Shown here: piece after piece, positions 41,407-49,181 of the stretch | Layout: each line of letters opens with the position of its first letter | How positions within the stretch are numbered: the first letter of the stretch is position 1 | DNA from: Phil1 sp963643205 | Lineage (GTDB): Bacteria; Bacillota; Clostridia; Christensenellales; CAG-138 | Reading direction: 5' to 3' | Assembly: GCA_963643205.1 (NCBI GenBank) | Contig: CAVIJJ010000007.1 | Coordinates: 1 to 59,986, forward strand | Length of the DNA: 59,986 nucleotides | Translations under genes and position numbers: made by a program | The notes under the pieces: model-generated | Database searches by the model: none | The model's input: the letters and a program-made list of their open reading frames with translations, nothing else | What the model was told of the DNA's origin: nothing

Positions 41407-42441
41407 ATGTTTTTTCAGGTTTATGGGGAAACAGCCGGGTGGCAGCTGCTCGGTTGGCTGCTGGTATTTACCGGCCTGGTTGTGATGAACGAAATAGCGC
41501 GCCGCACAAAAGCGGGCGGCATAGCCTGCTTCATAGTGCTGCCTTTGGCGCTGAGCGCGTATTTCATAGCCATTTACGTAGGAGCCGCCAACGGCGCGGA
41601 ATGGGCGCTGAACAACGACACCTATGTTCACATGAACAGCTGGTTCCATTATGCCAAGCTTTACGCCGCGACGATAGGCTGCGTGGGCTTTATGGTGCTT
41701 AAGTATCAGTGGGGCAAGCTTGGCAAGGCTCAGTGGTTTAAGGCCTATCCGTTCGTAATAGTGGCGATAAATATTCTTATCGCCGTCGCGTCCGATTTTG
41801 AATCCGCCATCAAGTCCGGCTCACTTTCCGGCGGCTGGTGGCTTTCTTCCGAGGGCGTATGGCTTTACGGCGGCTGGTGGAACCTGCTTAACGGTATCGC
41901 GGGCCTTATAAACATATTCTGCATGACGGGCTGGTTCGGCATTTATCCTTCCAAAAACAAGCAGGATATGCTCTGGCCCGACATGATTTGGATTTATGTT
42001 CTGGCGTACGATGTTTGGAACTTCCAGTACACCTACCTTAACCTGCCCACTCATGCCTGGTACTGCGGCCTTGCGCTGCTGCTGGCGCCCACGTTCGCCG
42101 CGGCGCTTTGGAACAAGGGCGGCTGGATACAGAACCGCGCCAACACGCTTGCCCTTTGGTGCATGTTTGCCCAGGTATTCCCGCTTTTCCAGGACAACAG
42201 CCGCTTTACCATTGTCCCCTCCGTTTACGGTGCCGGCGGAATAGCGGCCGCGATGGGCAGCACGATGCCCACCACCGCGGAGCCCACCGCTCAGGGTATA
42301 ATTTCCGTGCTTGCGCTTGCCATTAACGTGTTCGCGTTCGCTTATATACTCAAGCGCGCGCATCAGCAGAAGAAGAATCCTTGGACCAACGAAATATTCA
42401 CCGATACCAAGGACTATATAGAGGCCATGAGCAGGGCCTGA
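41407..42441 (+). CDS. Multi-pass membrane protein, DUF5692-like
   Basis: This 344-residue protein has about eight membrane helices, for example LLGWLLVFTGLVVMNEIA, ACFIVLPLALSAYFIAIYV and AQGIISVLALAINVFAFAYI, and many Trp residues in short loops (GGWWLSSEGVWLYGGWWN). The pattern matches what is catalogued as DUF5692 in Clostridia. It has no known function. It starts 18 bases after hypA with AAAAGGAGCTGAAATT, so it is probably co-transcribed with the hyp genes and might be a transport or membrane partner for them. Confidence 0.8.
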   Translation: MFFQVYGETAGWQLLGWLLVFTGLVVMNEIARRTKAGGIACFIVLPLALSAYFIAIYVGAANGAEWALNNDTYVHMNSWFHYAKLYAATIGCVGFMVLKYQWGKLGKAQWFKAYPFVIVAINILIAVASDFESAIKSGSLSGGWWLSSEGVWLYGGWWNLLNGIAGLINIFCMTGWFGIYPSKNKQDMLWPDMIWIYVLAYDVWNFQYTYLNLPTHAWYCGLALLLAPTFAAALWNKGGWIQNRANTLALWCMFAQVFPLFQDNSRFTIVPSVYGAGGIAAAMGSTMPTTAEPTAQGIISVLALAINVFAFAYILKRAHQQKKNPWTNEIFTDTKDYIEAMSRA

Positions 42442-42458
42442 TAAGCCGATTGTATCCG

Positions 42459-42491
42459 GGGCTCGCGATTAAGTTCGCGGGCCCTGTTTTT
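42459..42491 (+). terminator. Terminator of the hypB-hypA-DUF5692 unit
   Basis: GGGCTCGCG pairs with CGCGGGCCC over an 8-nt loop, followed by TGTTTTTATT. Confidence 0.88.
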
Positions 42492-42492
42492 A

Positions 42493-42522
42493 TTGATTTT
42501 ATGCTTTCGGGAGTGGTAAAAT
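42493..42522 (+). promoter_or_regulatory. Promoter of the nitroreductase gene
   Basis: TTGATT (42493-42498), 18-bp spacer, TAAAAT (42517-42522). Confidence 0.7.
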
Positions 42523-42573
42523 CAAATAAGGGAAGCGGTTTCTTACCGCGCAATTCAGATAGGAGGAACAAGC

Positions 42574-43095
42574 ATGACAAACGATGTATTGAAAAACATA
42601 AAGGCCCGCAGAAGCGTGCGCGCTTATAAGAGCGACGCCGTGCCCGAAGAGCTGCTCAACGCCGTACTTGAGGCCGGCACATACGCCCCCACCGGAATGG
42701 GCAAGCAGTCGCCCGTTATCATAGCCGTTACAAGCGAAAAATACCGCAAGGAGATAGCCTGCCTTAACGCTGCCGTAATGGGCCGCGACGGTGATCCTTA
42801 CTACGGCGCGCCGGTAGTGGTGCTGGTGCTTGCCGAGGGAACGGGACATACGTTTGTTGAGGACGGCGCGTGCGTGCTTGAAAACATGATGCTTGCGGCG
42901 ACTTCTCTCGGTCTCGGCTCCGTTTGGGTGCACAGGGAACGCCAAATATTCGATAGTGAGCGCGGCAAAGAGCTGCTTAAGGAATGGGGCTTAAGCGAAA
43001 CGCTCCGCGGCGTTGGCAGCATAGCGCTCGGCTACCCCGCCTCCGCTCCCGCCGAACCCGCTCCCAGGAAGGCCGACTATATTCACAAAGTGTAA
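42574..43095 (+). CDS. Nitroreductase-family flavoprotein
   Basis: This 173-residue FMN-dependent oxidoreductase has the nitroreductase N-terminal motif IKARRSVRAYKSDAVPEELL, the FMN-binding AGTYAPTGMGKQSPVI and the C-terminal GVGSIALGYPA. The central LENMMLAATSLGLGSVWVHR is typical. It probably uses NAD(P)H to reduce quinones or nitro compounds; the true substrate is unknown. The ATG follows AGGAGGAACAAGC. It is monocistronic. Confidence 0.93.
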   Translation: MTNDVLKNIKARRSVRAYKSDAVPEELLNAVLEAGTYAPTGMGKQSPVIIAVTSEKYRKEIACLNAAVMGRDGDPYYGAPVVVLVLAEGTGHTFVEDGACVLENMMLAATSLGLGSVWVHRERQIFDSERGKELLKEWGLSETLRGVGSIALGYPASAPAEPAPRKADYIHKV

Positions 43096-43111
43096 ATCAA
43101 ATCAGACTGAA

Positions 43112-43150
43112 CAGCCCCCGGCTTACGCTTAAAGCCGGGGGCTGTTTTTT
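43112..43150 (+). terminator. Strong terminator after the nitroreductase gene
   Basis: A perfect 13-bp stem (43112-43124 with 43132-43144) is followed by six Ts. It may also stop the convergent SGNH esterase transcript, though the minus-strand T run is short. Confidence 0.93.
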
Positions 43151-43160
43151 TAGGTTAAGT

Positions 43161-44288
43161 TCAGGCTCTCCGCTTCTTTTTCAGCGAAATGAAAGCGGCT
43201 ATGCCAATCGCCGACAGGATCATAACAATGGCAGCGGCTGTGCGGTTATCGTCGCCGGTTGTGGGGAGCAATACCGGAGCGTTGCTCGTGGTTGTTTCGG
43301 CGGTAGTGCCGGTTCCGCGTTCGCTTTCCCATCCGGTTGTGCCACCCCAAACGGGATCGGAGTCGGTTGACTCGGTACTGTTATTCGCTTTAGCCTTGGG
43401 GACAACCTGGCCGAAGCATTCCGCTATCGCCGCGTGACCCGCAACCGAAGGATGAAAGTCCAGCTGCATATTGTCAGGGTAGCCGGAGTCGTCCGCGTTG
43501 CAATACTCCGCCGTGTTGCCCAAAAACGCCGCATAAACATCGGCCACTGTATATTGCCCCTTAGACGCGTTGTCAACAACCCTTTGCATAAGCATTGCGG
43601 CGCAGTTGCCTATATGCTTTGAAATGCTTTCAAGCTTCGCAAAATGCTCGTAAGGATTATACTGAGTGGCAACGAATATTTTAGCGTTTGGATTCTGCGT
43701 TTTAATGGCCGACGTAACCTTGTTCAGGTTTTCTATAAACGCATCAAGCGACGCGTTAAACTCATTAAGATATCCTTTGGGATCGTCCATCTTTTGTATA
43801 GCAGTAAGTGCGCCCAAGAGGATAATGTTTTTCTTCATTGGGTCATCGCTGCCGAGCGCGAGTATTTCTATAACATCCTTTCCGGTAATGCTGCCGTATC
43901 TAGTCGCGTAAGTAGCGTTAAAAAGCTCTGCCGTTTTTTCATAAAGCAGGTTCATAAGGTCGTTGCCGCCGCAGGTAATGGTAATAACCTCGGCCGATTT
44001 TATGTATTCATCAAGGTCGCCGGACTCAATCTGGGCAAGGATGCCTGTGGCGGTGTTTCCGTCAACGCCCTTGTTTACGGCGGTATAACCCTTTTCGTTT
44101 GCAAGTATGCTTACAAAGCTTTCGTCCGTAAGATGGCTTCCGCCGGGCTGATAGGCGTTTGTAATGCTGTCCCCAAGCGCGAGATAAACGGGCTTATTCT
44201 CCTCTGCGTATGCTGCCGAGAACGGCAGAACGGAAAGCGCCATAATAACGGCGGCGGCAAAGGCCGCAATTCTGTGGTTTCTCTTCAT
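43161..44288 (-). CDS. Secreted SGNH/GDSL hydrolase with LPTTG cell-wall anchor
   Basis: This 375-residue surface protein has a signal peptide (HRIAAFAAAVIMALSVLPFSAAYA). The SGNH esterase domain has block I YLALGDSITNAY, block III TCGGNDLMNLL and the catalytic D-x-x-H in LDFHPSVAGHAA. A Thr/Ser/Gly linker leads to a sorting signal LPTTGDDN followed by a membrane helix and KKKRR tail. Sortase would attach it to peptidoglycan, where it could deacylate polysaccharides or lipids. No sortase gene is in the window. The ATG follows CCGGAGGAAAC. Confidence 0.92.
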   Translation of the reverse strand: MKRNHRIAAFAAAVIMALSVLPFSAAYAEENKPVYLALGDSITNAYQPGGSHLTDESFVSILANEKGYTAVNKGVDGNTATGILAQIESGDLDEYIKSAEVITITCGGNDLMNLLYEKTAELFNATYATRYGSITGKDVIEILALGSDDPMKKNIILLGALTAIQKMDDPKGYLNEFNASLDAFIENLNKVTSAIKTQNPNAKIFVATQYNPYEHFAKLESISKHIGNCAAMLMQRVVDNASKGQYTVADVYAAFLGNTAEYCNADDSGYPDNMQLDFHPSVAGHAAIAECFGQVVPKAKANNSTESTDSDPVWGGTTGWESERGTGTTAETTTSNAPVLLPTTGDDNRTAAAIVMILSAIGIAAFISLKKKRRA

Positions 44289-44421
44289 GTTTCCTCCGGA
44301 ATTATTAAAATATTTGTTTCTGCGTTTTCGGTTCCAAGCGCCCTTTATATCAGCTACGCTCCACGGCAAAAGCACGCCGAAGGAACGCGCGTTTTTTAAC
44401 AAAAACGCCCGAACAAAGCTT

Positions 44422-44450
44422 ATTATATCAGCCGTGCGTTAGAAAAACAA
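44422..44450 (-). promoter_or_regulatory. Promoter of the SGNH esterase gene
   Basis: Minus strand: TTGTTT (44445-44450), 17-bp spacer, TATAAT (44422-44427). It overlaps the T run of the preceding terminator. The 130-base leader holds a short CGTTTTT/AAAAACG hairpin (about 44390-44408). Confidence 0.55.
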
Positions 44451-44476
44451 CAGCCATACCTTATTATCGGTATGGC
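44443..44476 (-). terminator. Terminator of the small DUF6440-like gene
   Basis: Minus strand: GCCATACC pairs with GGTATGGC across an 8-nt loop, followed by TGTTGTTTTTCT. Confidence 0.8.
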
Positions 44477-44483
44477 ATGATTA

Positions 44484-44660
44484 TCAGTTATACTTCTTCA
44501 GCTCCGGCGTTACTATTGGCTTACCGTTCTCGTCAACAAGCACCGTGATGCCGTTGGGTCCGCAGACTAAGTAATTTACGCCGGTTTGCGTATCCACCCA
44601 AATTTCAAACGATGTTAACGCTCCTTCCGCATAAACCTTTTCAAATCTTCTTTCCTTCAT
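44484..44660 (-). CDS. Small DUF6440-like protein
   Basis: This 58-residue protein begins MKERRFEKVYAEGALTSFEI and continues with WVDTQTGVNYLVCG..GITVLVDENGKPIV. This pattern (a short beta-rich protein with VDxxTGVNYL and LxDxxGKPxV) matches the small Clostridia family DUF6440. The ATG follows AAAGGAGGTTAAGAAAA, a strong ribosome binding site, and a terminator follows the stop. Function unknown. It has no membrane segment. Confidence 0.82.
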   Translation of the reverse strand: MKERRFEKVYAEGALTSFEIWVDTQTGVNYLVCGPNGITVLVDENGKPIVTPELKKYN

Positions 44661-44746
44661 TTTTCTTAACCTCCTTTATAAATCAATGCACAAGGCGTGC
44701 AAGATGCGCCATCAATCTGGCGTAAAATTCAGGTAAAAGCCGGCGC

Positions 44747-45388
44747 TCAGCTTTGCTTGCTCTCCCCTTTTTTCAGCTTGTGATCCGCAAAAACGCCGAT
44801 ATAGCCAACCGCGAGAAACGCCGCCGCAAGCAGCACTATGTTCAGCGCGACCGCGCCCGCGCCCAAAGCTTCAACATCAAGGAACGGATACGGGTACTTG
44901 CCCTCCCCCGTTATGAATTGCGCCGCTATCATTGAAACCGCCGCGTACAGAACCGGGAACGCCGCGGCGAAAAGGGGCATTTTCCACTCCGTTCTGCCCT
45001 TTTCATCAAAAAACACCCAATCCAAAAACGTGGCTATCGGAACAACATAATGAAGAAGCGTAAGCCCGGCCTTTACCGCGGCGTTCATATTCGCGAACAT
45101 TTGGCGCAGCATAAAATGCGCCACAAGGCCGGTAAGCATTATGCTCATTGTAATCAAAAACTTGAAATAGCGCGTTACGCGTGATTCGGCGGGGCATGCG
45201 CTCTTCACGGCCATTACTATATAAACAATATAGAACATGGCAACGGCAAGGTTGCTTAGGGTTGTGAACATGCGAAAGCTTGAAAGCGAAAATTCGCCCG
45301 AGCCGAGGCCGCACTGCAGCAATATTCCCGCAACGGCCGCAAGCGCTATAAAGCCCTTATATATTATTGACAGTTTCCCTTTAAGCAT
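44747..45388 (-). CDS. Pr6Pr-like six-helix membrane protein
   Basis: This 213-residue integral membrane protein has about six helices (for example LSIIYKGFIALAAVAGILLQ and MLTGLVAHFMLRQMF). Its layout, including HYVVPIATFLDWVFFDEKG, is that of the Pr6Pr family related to eukaryotic AIG1/FAR-17a proteins. Eukaryotic relatives hydrolyse fatty-acid esters of hydroxy fatty acids, but bacterial function is unknown. It overlaps the upstream hydrolase gene by eight bases, so the two are co-translated. Confidence 0.8.
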   Translation of the reverse strand: MLKGKLSIIYKGFIALAAVAGILLQCGLGSGEFSLSSFRMFTTLSNLAVAMFYIVYIVMAVKSACPAESRVTRYFKFLITMSIMLTGLVAHFMLRQMFANMNAAVKAGLTLLHYVVPIATFLDWVFFDEKGRTEWKMPLFAAAFPVLYAAVSMIAAQFITGEGKYPYPFLDVEALGAGAVALNIVLLAAAFLAVGYIGVFADHKLKKGESKQS

Positions 45389-45917
45389 TTTGTTCTTCGT
45401 TTTCTATTTTAATCTGGCACATTTTCATAGCGTTAAGCGCGTTTTTGTGCGAGGTGGGAGTAACCCCGGCGCAGCAGGCGGCATCAACCGCAATAGGTAC
45501 CTCCGGCAAAAATGCCTTCGCTATCATGGCGTTTGATATAACGCATATATCGGTGCAGAGGCCTATAAGCGTAATGCTCCCTATGGGGTTCGCGGCGTTT
45601 TCCTTTATAAGGATCGGCCCAAGCTCGGATGAGCCGAAAGTAAGCTTGTCAATCGCTTCGGTGGTTCTAAGCTTATCAAGCTCCTCCCTTATCTGCCAGC
45701 CACGACTGCCCTTTATGCAGTGCTCCACGGGCAGGTTTTTGCCCTCCTGCGTTTGCAGATAATTATCAAAGTGCGTATCCCGGGTGAAAAGCACCTTGCC
45801 TTCAAAATTTTCTATTTTGCTTTTCACATTCGGTACAATTGCCTGCGCTTCCTTTGTTCCCAAAGAACCGTCTATAAAGTCGTTCTGCATATCGACAACT
45901 ATCAAAATATCCTGCAT
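45381..45917 (-). CDS. Isochorismatase-family cysteine hydrolase (nicotinamidase-like)
   Basis: This 178-residue enzyme has the isochorismatase-family catalytic residues: Asp in VVDMQNDFIDGSLG, Lys near DKLTFGSS and Cys in GLCTDICVISNAM, plus the LFTRDTHFDNY segment with possible metal ligands. Nicotinamidases that convert nicotinamide to nicotinate are the closest functional class, but the family also contains other amidases. The ATG follows AAAAAGGAGATACGCT. It forms a two-gene operon with the Pr6Pr-like membrane protein. Confidence 0.88.
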   Translation of the reverse strand: MQDILIVVDMQNDFIDGSLGTKEAQAIVPNVKSKIENFEGKVLFTRDTHFDNYLQTQEGKNLPVEHCIKGSRGWQIREELDKLRTTEAIDKLTFGSSELGPILIKENAANPIGSITLIGLCTDICVISNAMIAKAFLPEVPIAVDAACCAGVTPTSHKNALNAMKMCQIKIENEEQNA

Positions 45918-45940
45918 AGCGTATCTCCTTTTTATTTGAA

Positions 45941-45968
45941 ATTATATTCTTTTAACGGAAGTTGTCAA
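45941..45968 (-). promoter_or_regulatory. Promoter of the isochorismatase-Pr6Pr operon
   Basis: Minus strand: TTGACA (45963-45968), 16-bp spacer, TATAAT (45941-45946), both consensus. Confidence 0.85.
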
Positions 45969-46055
45969 TTTGAGGCCACCCGATTCCCGCCCGCAAGCAT
46001 AGTTTTCCCTTAGCAATCTTAACTTTCCATTAAATCTGATGCGATTTTAAGGGGA

Positions 46056-46087
46056 TATTCGCTTATTCCGTTGACTATTCGCTTATT
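46056..46087. repeat. Two 12-bp direct repeats with 20-bp period at the fic promoter
   Basis: TATTCGCTTATT occurs at 46056-46067 and 46076-46087. The second copy overlaps the end of the -35 element and the start of the spacer. Two copies two helical turns apart suggest an operator. Confidence 0.7.
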
Positions 46088-46099
46088 TTGTGCCATTAT
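46071..46099 (+). promoter_or_regulatory. Promoter of the fic gene
   Basis: TTGACT (46071-46076), 17-bp spacer, CATTAT (46094-46099) with a TG at 46091-46092 forming an extended -10. Confidence 0.65.
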
Positions 46100-46127
46100 T
46101 TAAGGGAATTGATACGGAGGTAAAGGA

Positions 46128-47174
46128 ATGCGAAGCTTTAATTATTCCGCAATCAGGGAGCAGAAATGGGACAGCGATATTCTGGGGCTGGTTGCCGCCA
46201 TATATAAAGAAGCGGGAAAGCAGGAGCTGTATCTGAGGCAGCGCCCGGAGGAGCTTGAAAAGCTGATTGAGATAGCAAAGGTTCAAAGCACCGAGGCATC
46301 AAACGCCATAGAGGGCATAGTTACCACAAGCACGCGAATCCGCCAACTTGTTGAGGAAAAAACGGCGCCGAGAACCCGAGACGAGCAGGAGATAGCCGGC
46401 TACCGCGACGCGCTGAGCATAATCCACGAGAGCTTTGATGCCATACCGATTACGCGGAACTATATACTGCAGCTGCATAAAATACTATACAGCCACATGA
46501 ATAATCCCATTGCCGGGCGCACGAAAACCGTGCAGAACTACATAAGCGCGACATACCCGGACGGCCATACGGAAACGCTTTTTACTCCGCTCCCGCCTTA
46601 CGAAACGCCTGAGGCGCTGGACAGCATTTGCGCCGAATACAACCGCGTAATCGGAAACGCCGAGCTTGAGCCGCTTATTGCCATAACGATTTTTATTCAC
46701 GACTTTTTGTGCATCCATCCTTTTAACGATGGAAACGGGCGCATGAGTCGACTGCTCACAACCCTGCTTTTATACCGAAGCGGGTTTTATATAGGCAGGT
46801 ACATATCCCTTGAAGCGAAGATATCGAAAAGCAAGGATTTGTACTACGAGGCACTTGCCAAGTCGCAAGTAGGTTGGCACGAGGGCAGCGAAAACGCCAT
46901 GCCTTTCATTAAGTACACTTTGGGAACAATTCTTGCGGCATATAAGGACTTTGAGGAGCGCGCGAAGCTGGTTGAAACAAAGCTTTCCGCCCTTGAAACC
47001 GTGCGCCGAGCAAGCGAAAGCATAATCGGCAGGTTCAATAAGCAGCGCATACGAGAAATTTGCCCCGCCTTAAGCGACAGCTCCATAGAAGGCGCGCTGC
47101 GAAAGCTGATTGAAAGCGGCGAATTAAGGAAAGAGGGGCGCGGGAAAAGCACCTGCTATATCAGAATAAAATAA
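46128..47174 (+). CDS. Fic-family AMPylase-type protein with self-inhibitory motif and winged-helix tail
   Basis: This 348-residue Fic protein should transfer AMP (or another nucleotide group) to a protein target. The active-site motif HPFNDGNGR (residues 197-205) is complete. The N-terminal inhibitory helix motif S/T-x-x-x-E-G is present as SNAIEG (58-63), so it is a class II, intramolecularly repressed Fic. The C-terminal 60 residues (FNKQRIREICPALSDSSIEG and RKLIESGELRKEGRGKST) look like a winged-helix DNA-binding domain. The ATG follows ACGGAGGTAAAGGA. Direct repeats in its promoter suggest autoregulation. No adjacent antitoxin is seen. Confidence 0.92.
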   Translation: MRSFNYSAIREQKWDSDILGLVAAIYKEAGKQELYLRQRPEELEKLIEIAKVQSTEASNAIEGIVTTSTRIRQLVEEKTAPRTRDEQEIAGYRDALSIIHESFDAIPITRNYILQLHKILYSHMNNPIAGRTKTVQNYISATYPDGHTETLFTPLPPYETPEALDSICAEYNRVIGNAELEPLIAITIFIHDFLCIHPFNDGNGRMSRLLTTLLLYRSGFYIGRYISLEAKISKSKDLYYEALAKSQVGWHEGSENAMPFIKYTLGTILAAYKDFEERAKLVETKLSALETVRRASESIIGRFNKQRIREICPALSDSSIEGALRKLIESGELRKEGRGKSTCYIRIK

Positions 47175-47186
47175 TTCAGGCTACAC

Positions 47187-47216
47187 AAAAAGCACCCGCA
47201 GTGGCAGGTGCTTTTT
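47187..47216. terminator. Bidirectional terminator between fic and the lipoprotein esterase gene
   Basis: AAAAAGCACC pairs with GGTGCTTTTT between convergent genes. Confidence 0.85.
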
Positions 47217-47234
47217 ATATTCAGTGCATCTTAA

Positions 47235-48980
47235 TCAGTCTACGCCGAGTATCTCAGCGGCGTTTGAGGGGCCGTATTTTTCCATATGCTCCACCATCTC
47301 AAGAAGCAGATCCTTGTTAGAGATGTTGCCGGTGTGGCCCTTGCGGGGGAAGGTTACGCTGTAACCATCGTAATAGGGCTCGGTGGTTTCAAGGAAATCG
47401 GTAACAAGGTACTGGGAAAGATTCAGATAGTAGTTATCCATATCTCCGCCGCGCAGATGCAGCTTGCCAATCAGGTTTTCGGAAAGCTCATCCCAGTTGT
47501 TCTGCAGGTAGTAATTAAGGTCAAAGTGCTCCTGCCAGTAAGCGACGGTATCCTTGTTTATCTCGCCCGTGATGGGATCCCAAACACGCTGCGGATAGCC
47601 ATCCTCGCCAACGGGGCCGTATACGGCTTCCCAGCCGCTCCAGCAGCCGCGGGCATTGGCGATGCCGCCGCCCATAGCGGTTTCCCAATGGTTCTCCTGC
47701 GCTATGGTCCAAAGTATGTTGCCATCGGTATCACGCGCGGAGGGGCGCTCGGTCTTCGTCCAGCCGTTGTCTATATAGAAGCCGTTCTCGTCATCATAAA
47801 GGTTTACTATCTGATAAGCGTGGAAGTCCATGCCGTCCGGGCACATTACCCAGCTGCCGCCGAATATTTCGGGATAGAACAGCTGCAGTGCCATGGATTC
47901 CCAGCCGCCGTTGCTTCCGCCCGCGAGCATTCTTGCCCAGGTTTCGCTTATGCCGCCGTATGTATTTTCAATGTAAGGTATAAGCTCCTCGGTATAAGCA
48001 TCGCCGCAGGGACCCATGTTGGCGCTGTTTACCCAATACATATTATCGTAATACATATTGGCGTCACGCGTGGTAACAACTATCATTTCCGGGGCTTCGC
48101 CGCTGTTCCACCACTCGGTAAATTCCTCGTTTCTGCCGTAGCCAAGCGGCGCGCTGCCGCCTACCCAATGGCCCTGATAATAAAGCACGGGGTACTGCTT
48201 ATTCGGGTCGTAATCAACGGGCAGGAGTATGTTAAGGCCGATGTACATATCGGTGCCCCAGAACTCGCTGAGCACATCGCTCTTTATCTTGTCATACACA
48301 ACGCAGTCATACTGGCTTTCGTAGTTGCCCTGCTGATCAACCTGGCCCTCCTGCAGCTCGTAGCCAAGGGGGATTTCATTGGTGAGGGAAAGCTCTATAA
48401 CGCTGTCCGCGTTTACGGTTGCGAGCATAGCATCGCTGTAAAGGTTATAGGGATTGCGGCCCGCGCTTCCTCCGCCGCCGTGATCCGCCATGCCCCAGAT
48501 GCTTGTGCCGTCGGAACGGGTGAAGTTAGTGTATTTAACGAAAAGAACCTGCACGGCGTATTCGCCTTCGGGTATTTCGCCAAGCTGCATGGGGTAGCCG
48601 TATACGTCCGGATCATCCGCGGTCATGGTAATCACGTCGCCCGCATGCAGACCGTAAACGGTTTTGCCGAACACGGGGCAGCCGGTAACATCTATATTGT
48701 CGTAAACCTGGTCGCCGTCCTCCGGCATTTCATAATCCAGTACGAAAAGGGCACGGCCGTTCAGCTCGCCCTCATAGTCGTCGGGAACGGTAATCTGTAT
48801 GGTGGGGCCGTTAGACGCGGTTCCCTCGTCCGCTGTTTCAACGGCTTCAGTAGCCGTGGGTTCTGCGGTGGTTTCGGCAGCGGTGGTGGTATCCGCTGTT
48901 GTTTCCACCACGCCTGTGCTGCAGCCGGCCAGGAATATAACGGCCAGCAGCAATGACGCAAATGCTTTGAGATGTTTCAT
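47235..48980 (-). CDS. Secreted lipoprotein with alpha/beta-hydrolase (esterase) domain
   Basis: This 581-residue protein has a lipoprotein signal peptide with lipobox LAGC (lipidated Cys near residue 20), then a Thr/Glu/Ala-rich linker to about residue 55. An Ig-like N-terminal domain is followed by an alpha/beta-hydrolase esterase domain: YPVLYYQGHW, the GxSxG nucleophile in LAGGSNGGWESMA and a late catalytic His in FPRKGHTGN. It is probably a surface esterase acting on a polymer-linked ester such as feruloyl or acetyl groups, but the substrate is unknown. The start is the ATG nine bases after AAAGGAG; an upstream ATG is possible but less well placed. It is very rich in Trp, Tyr and Asn, as in extracellular enzymes. 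Confidence 0.87.
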   Translation of the reverse strand: MKHLKAFASLLLAVIFLAGCSTGVVETTADTTTAAETTAEPTATEAVETADEGTASNGPTIQITVPDDYEGELNGRALFVLDYEMPEDGDQVYDNIDVTGCPVFGKTVYGLHAGDVITMTADDPDVYGYPMQLGEIPEGEYAVQVLFVKYTNFTRSDGTSIWGMADHGGGGSAGRNPYNLYSDAMLATVNADSVIELSLTNEIPLGYELQEGQVDQQGNYESQYDCVVYDKIKSDVLSEFWGTDMYIGLNILLPVDYDPNKQYPVLYYQGHWVGGSAPLGYGRNEEFTEWWNSGEAPEMIVVTTRDANMYYDNMYWVNSANMGPCGDAYTEELIPYIENTYGGISETWARMLAGGSNGGWESMALQLFYPEIFGGSWVMCPDGMDFHAYQIVNLYDDENGFYIDNGWTKTERPSARDTDGNILWTIAQENHWETAMGGGIANARGCWSGWEAVYGPVGEDGYPQRVWDPITGEINKDTVAYWQEHFDLNYYLQNNWDELSENLIGKLHLRGGDMDNYYLNLSQYLVTDFLETTEPYYDGYSVTFPRKGHTGNISNKDLLLEMVEHMEKYGPSNAAEILGVD

Positions 48981-49012
48981 AATTATGCACTCCTTTTTGA
49001 ATTTCATACATA

Positions 49013-49040
49013 ATTATACGCATATCACATCACTTGTCAA
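49013..49040 (-). promoter_or_regulatory. Promoter of the lipoprotein esterase gene
   Basis: Minus strand: TTGACA (49035-49040), 16-bp spacer, TATAAT (49013-49018), both consensus. Confidence 0.88.
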
Positions 49041-49083
49041 CACCATTCTGCAATTTTATTCATAATTCTTTGTTGATATACGC

Positions 49084-49121
49084 GGTTTATTCATATAATA
49101 TGCATAATTTATGAATAAACC
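49084..49121. repeat. Perfect 12-bp inverted repeat upstream of the esterase promoter
   Basis: GGTTTATTCATA (49084-49095) and TATGAATAAACC (49110-49121) are perfect arms around a 14-bp spacer that contains ATGCAT. A related TTTATTCATA stretch lies nearer the promoter (about 49055-49064). This looks like a regulator binding region. Confidence 0.65.
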
Positions 49122-49137
49122 TCAGCTATTCCGGTAC

Positions 49138-49162
49138 AAAAAAGCGACCCAATAAAGGTCGC
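49138..49162 (-). terminator. Terminator of the toxin-antitoxin operon
   Basis: Minus strand: GCGACC-TTTATT-GGGTCGC followed by TTTTTTG. Confidence 0.9.
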
Positions 49163-49181
49163 TCTCTCCTCTGTTACCATT

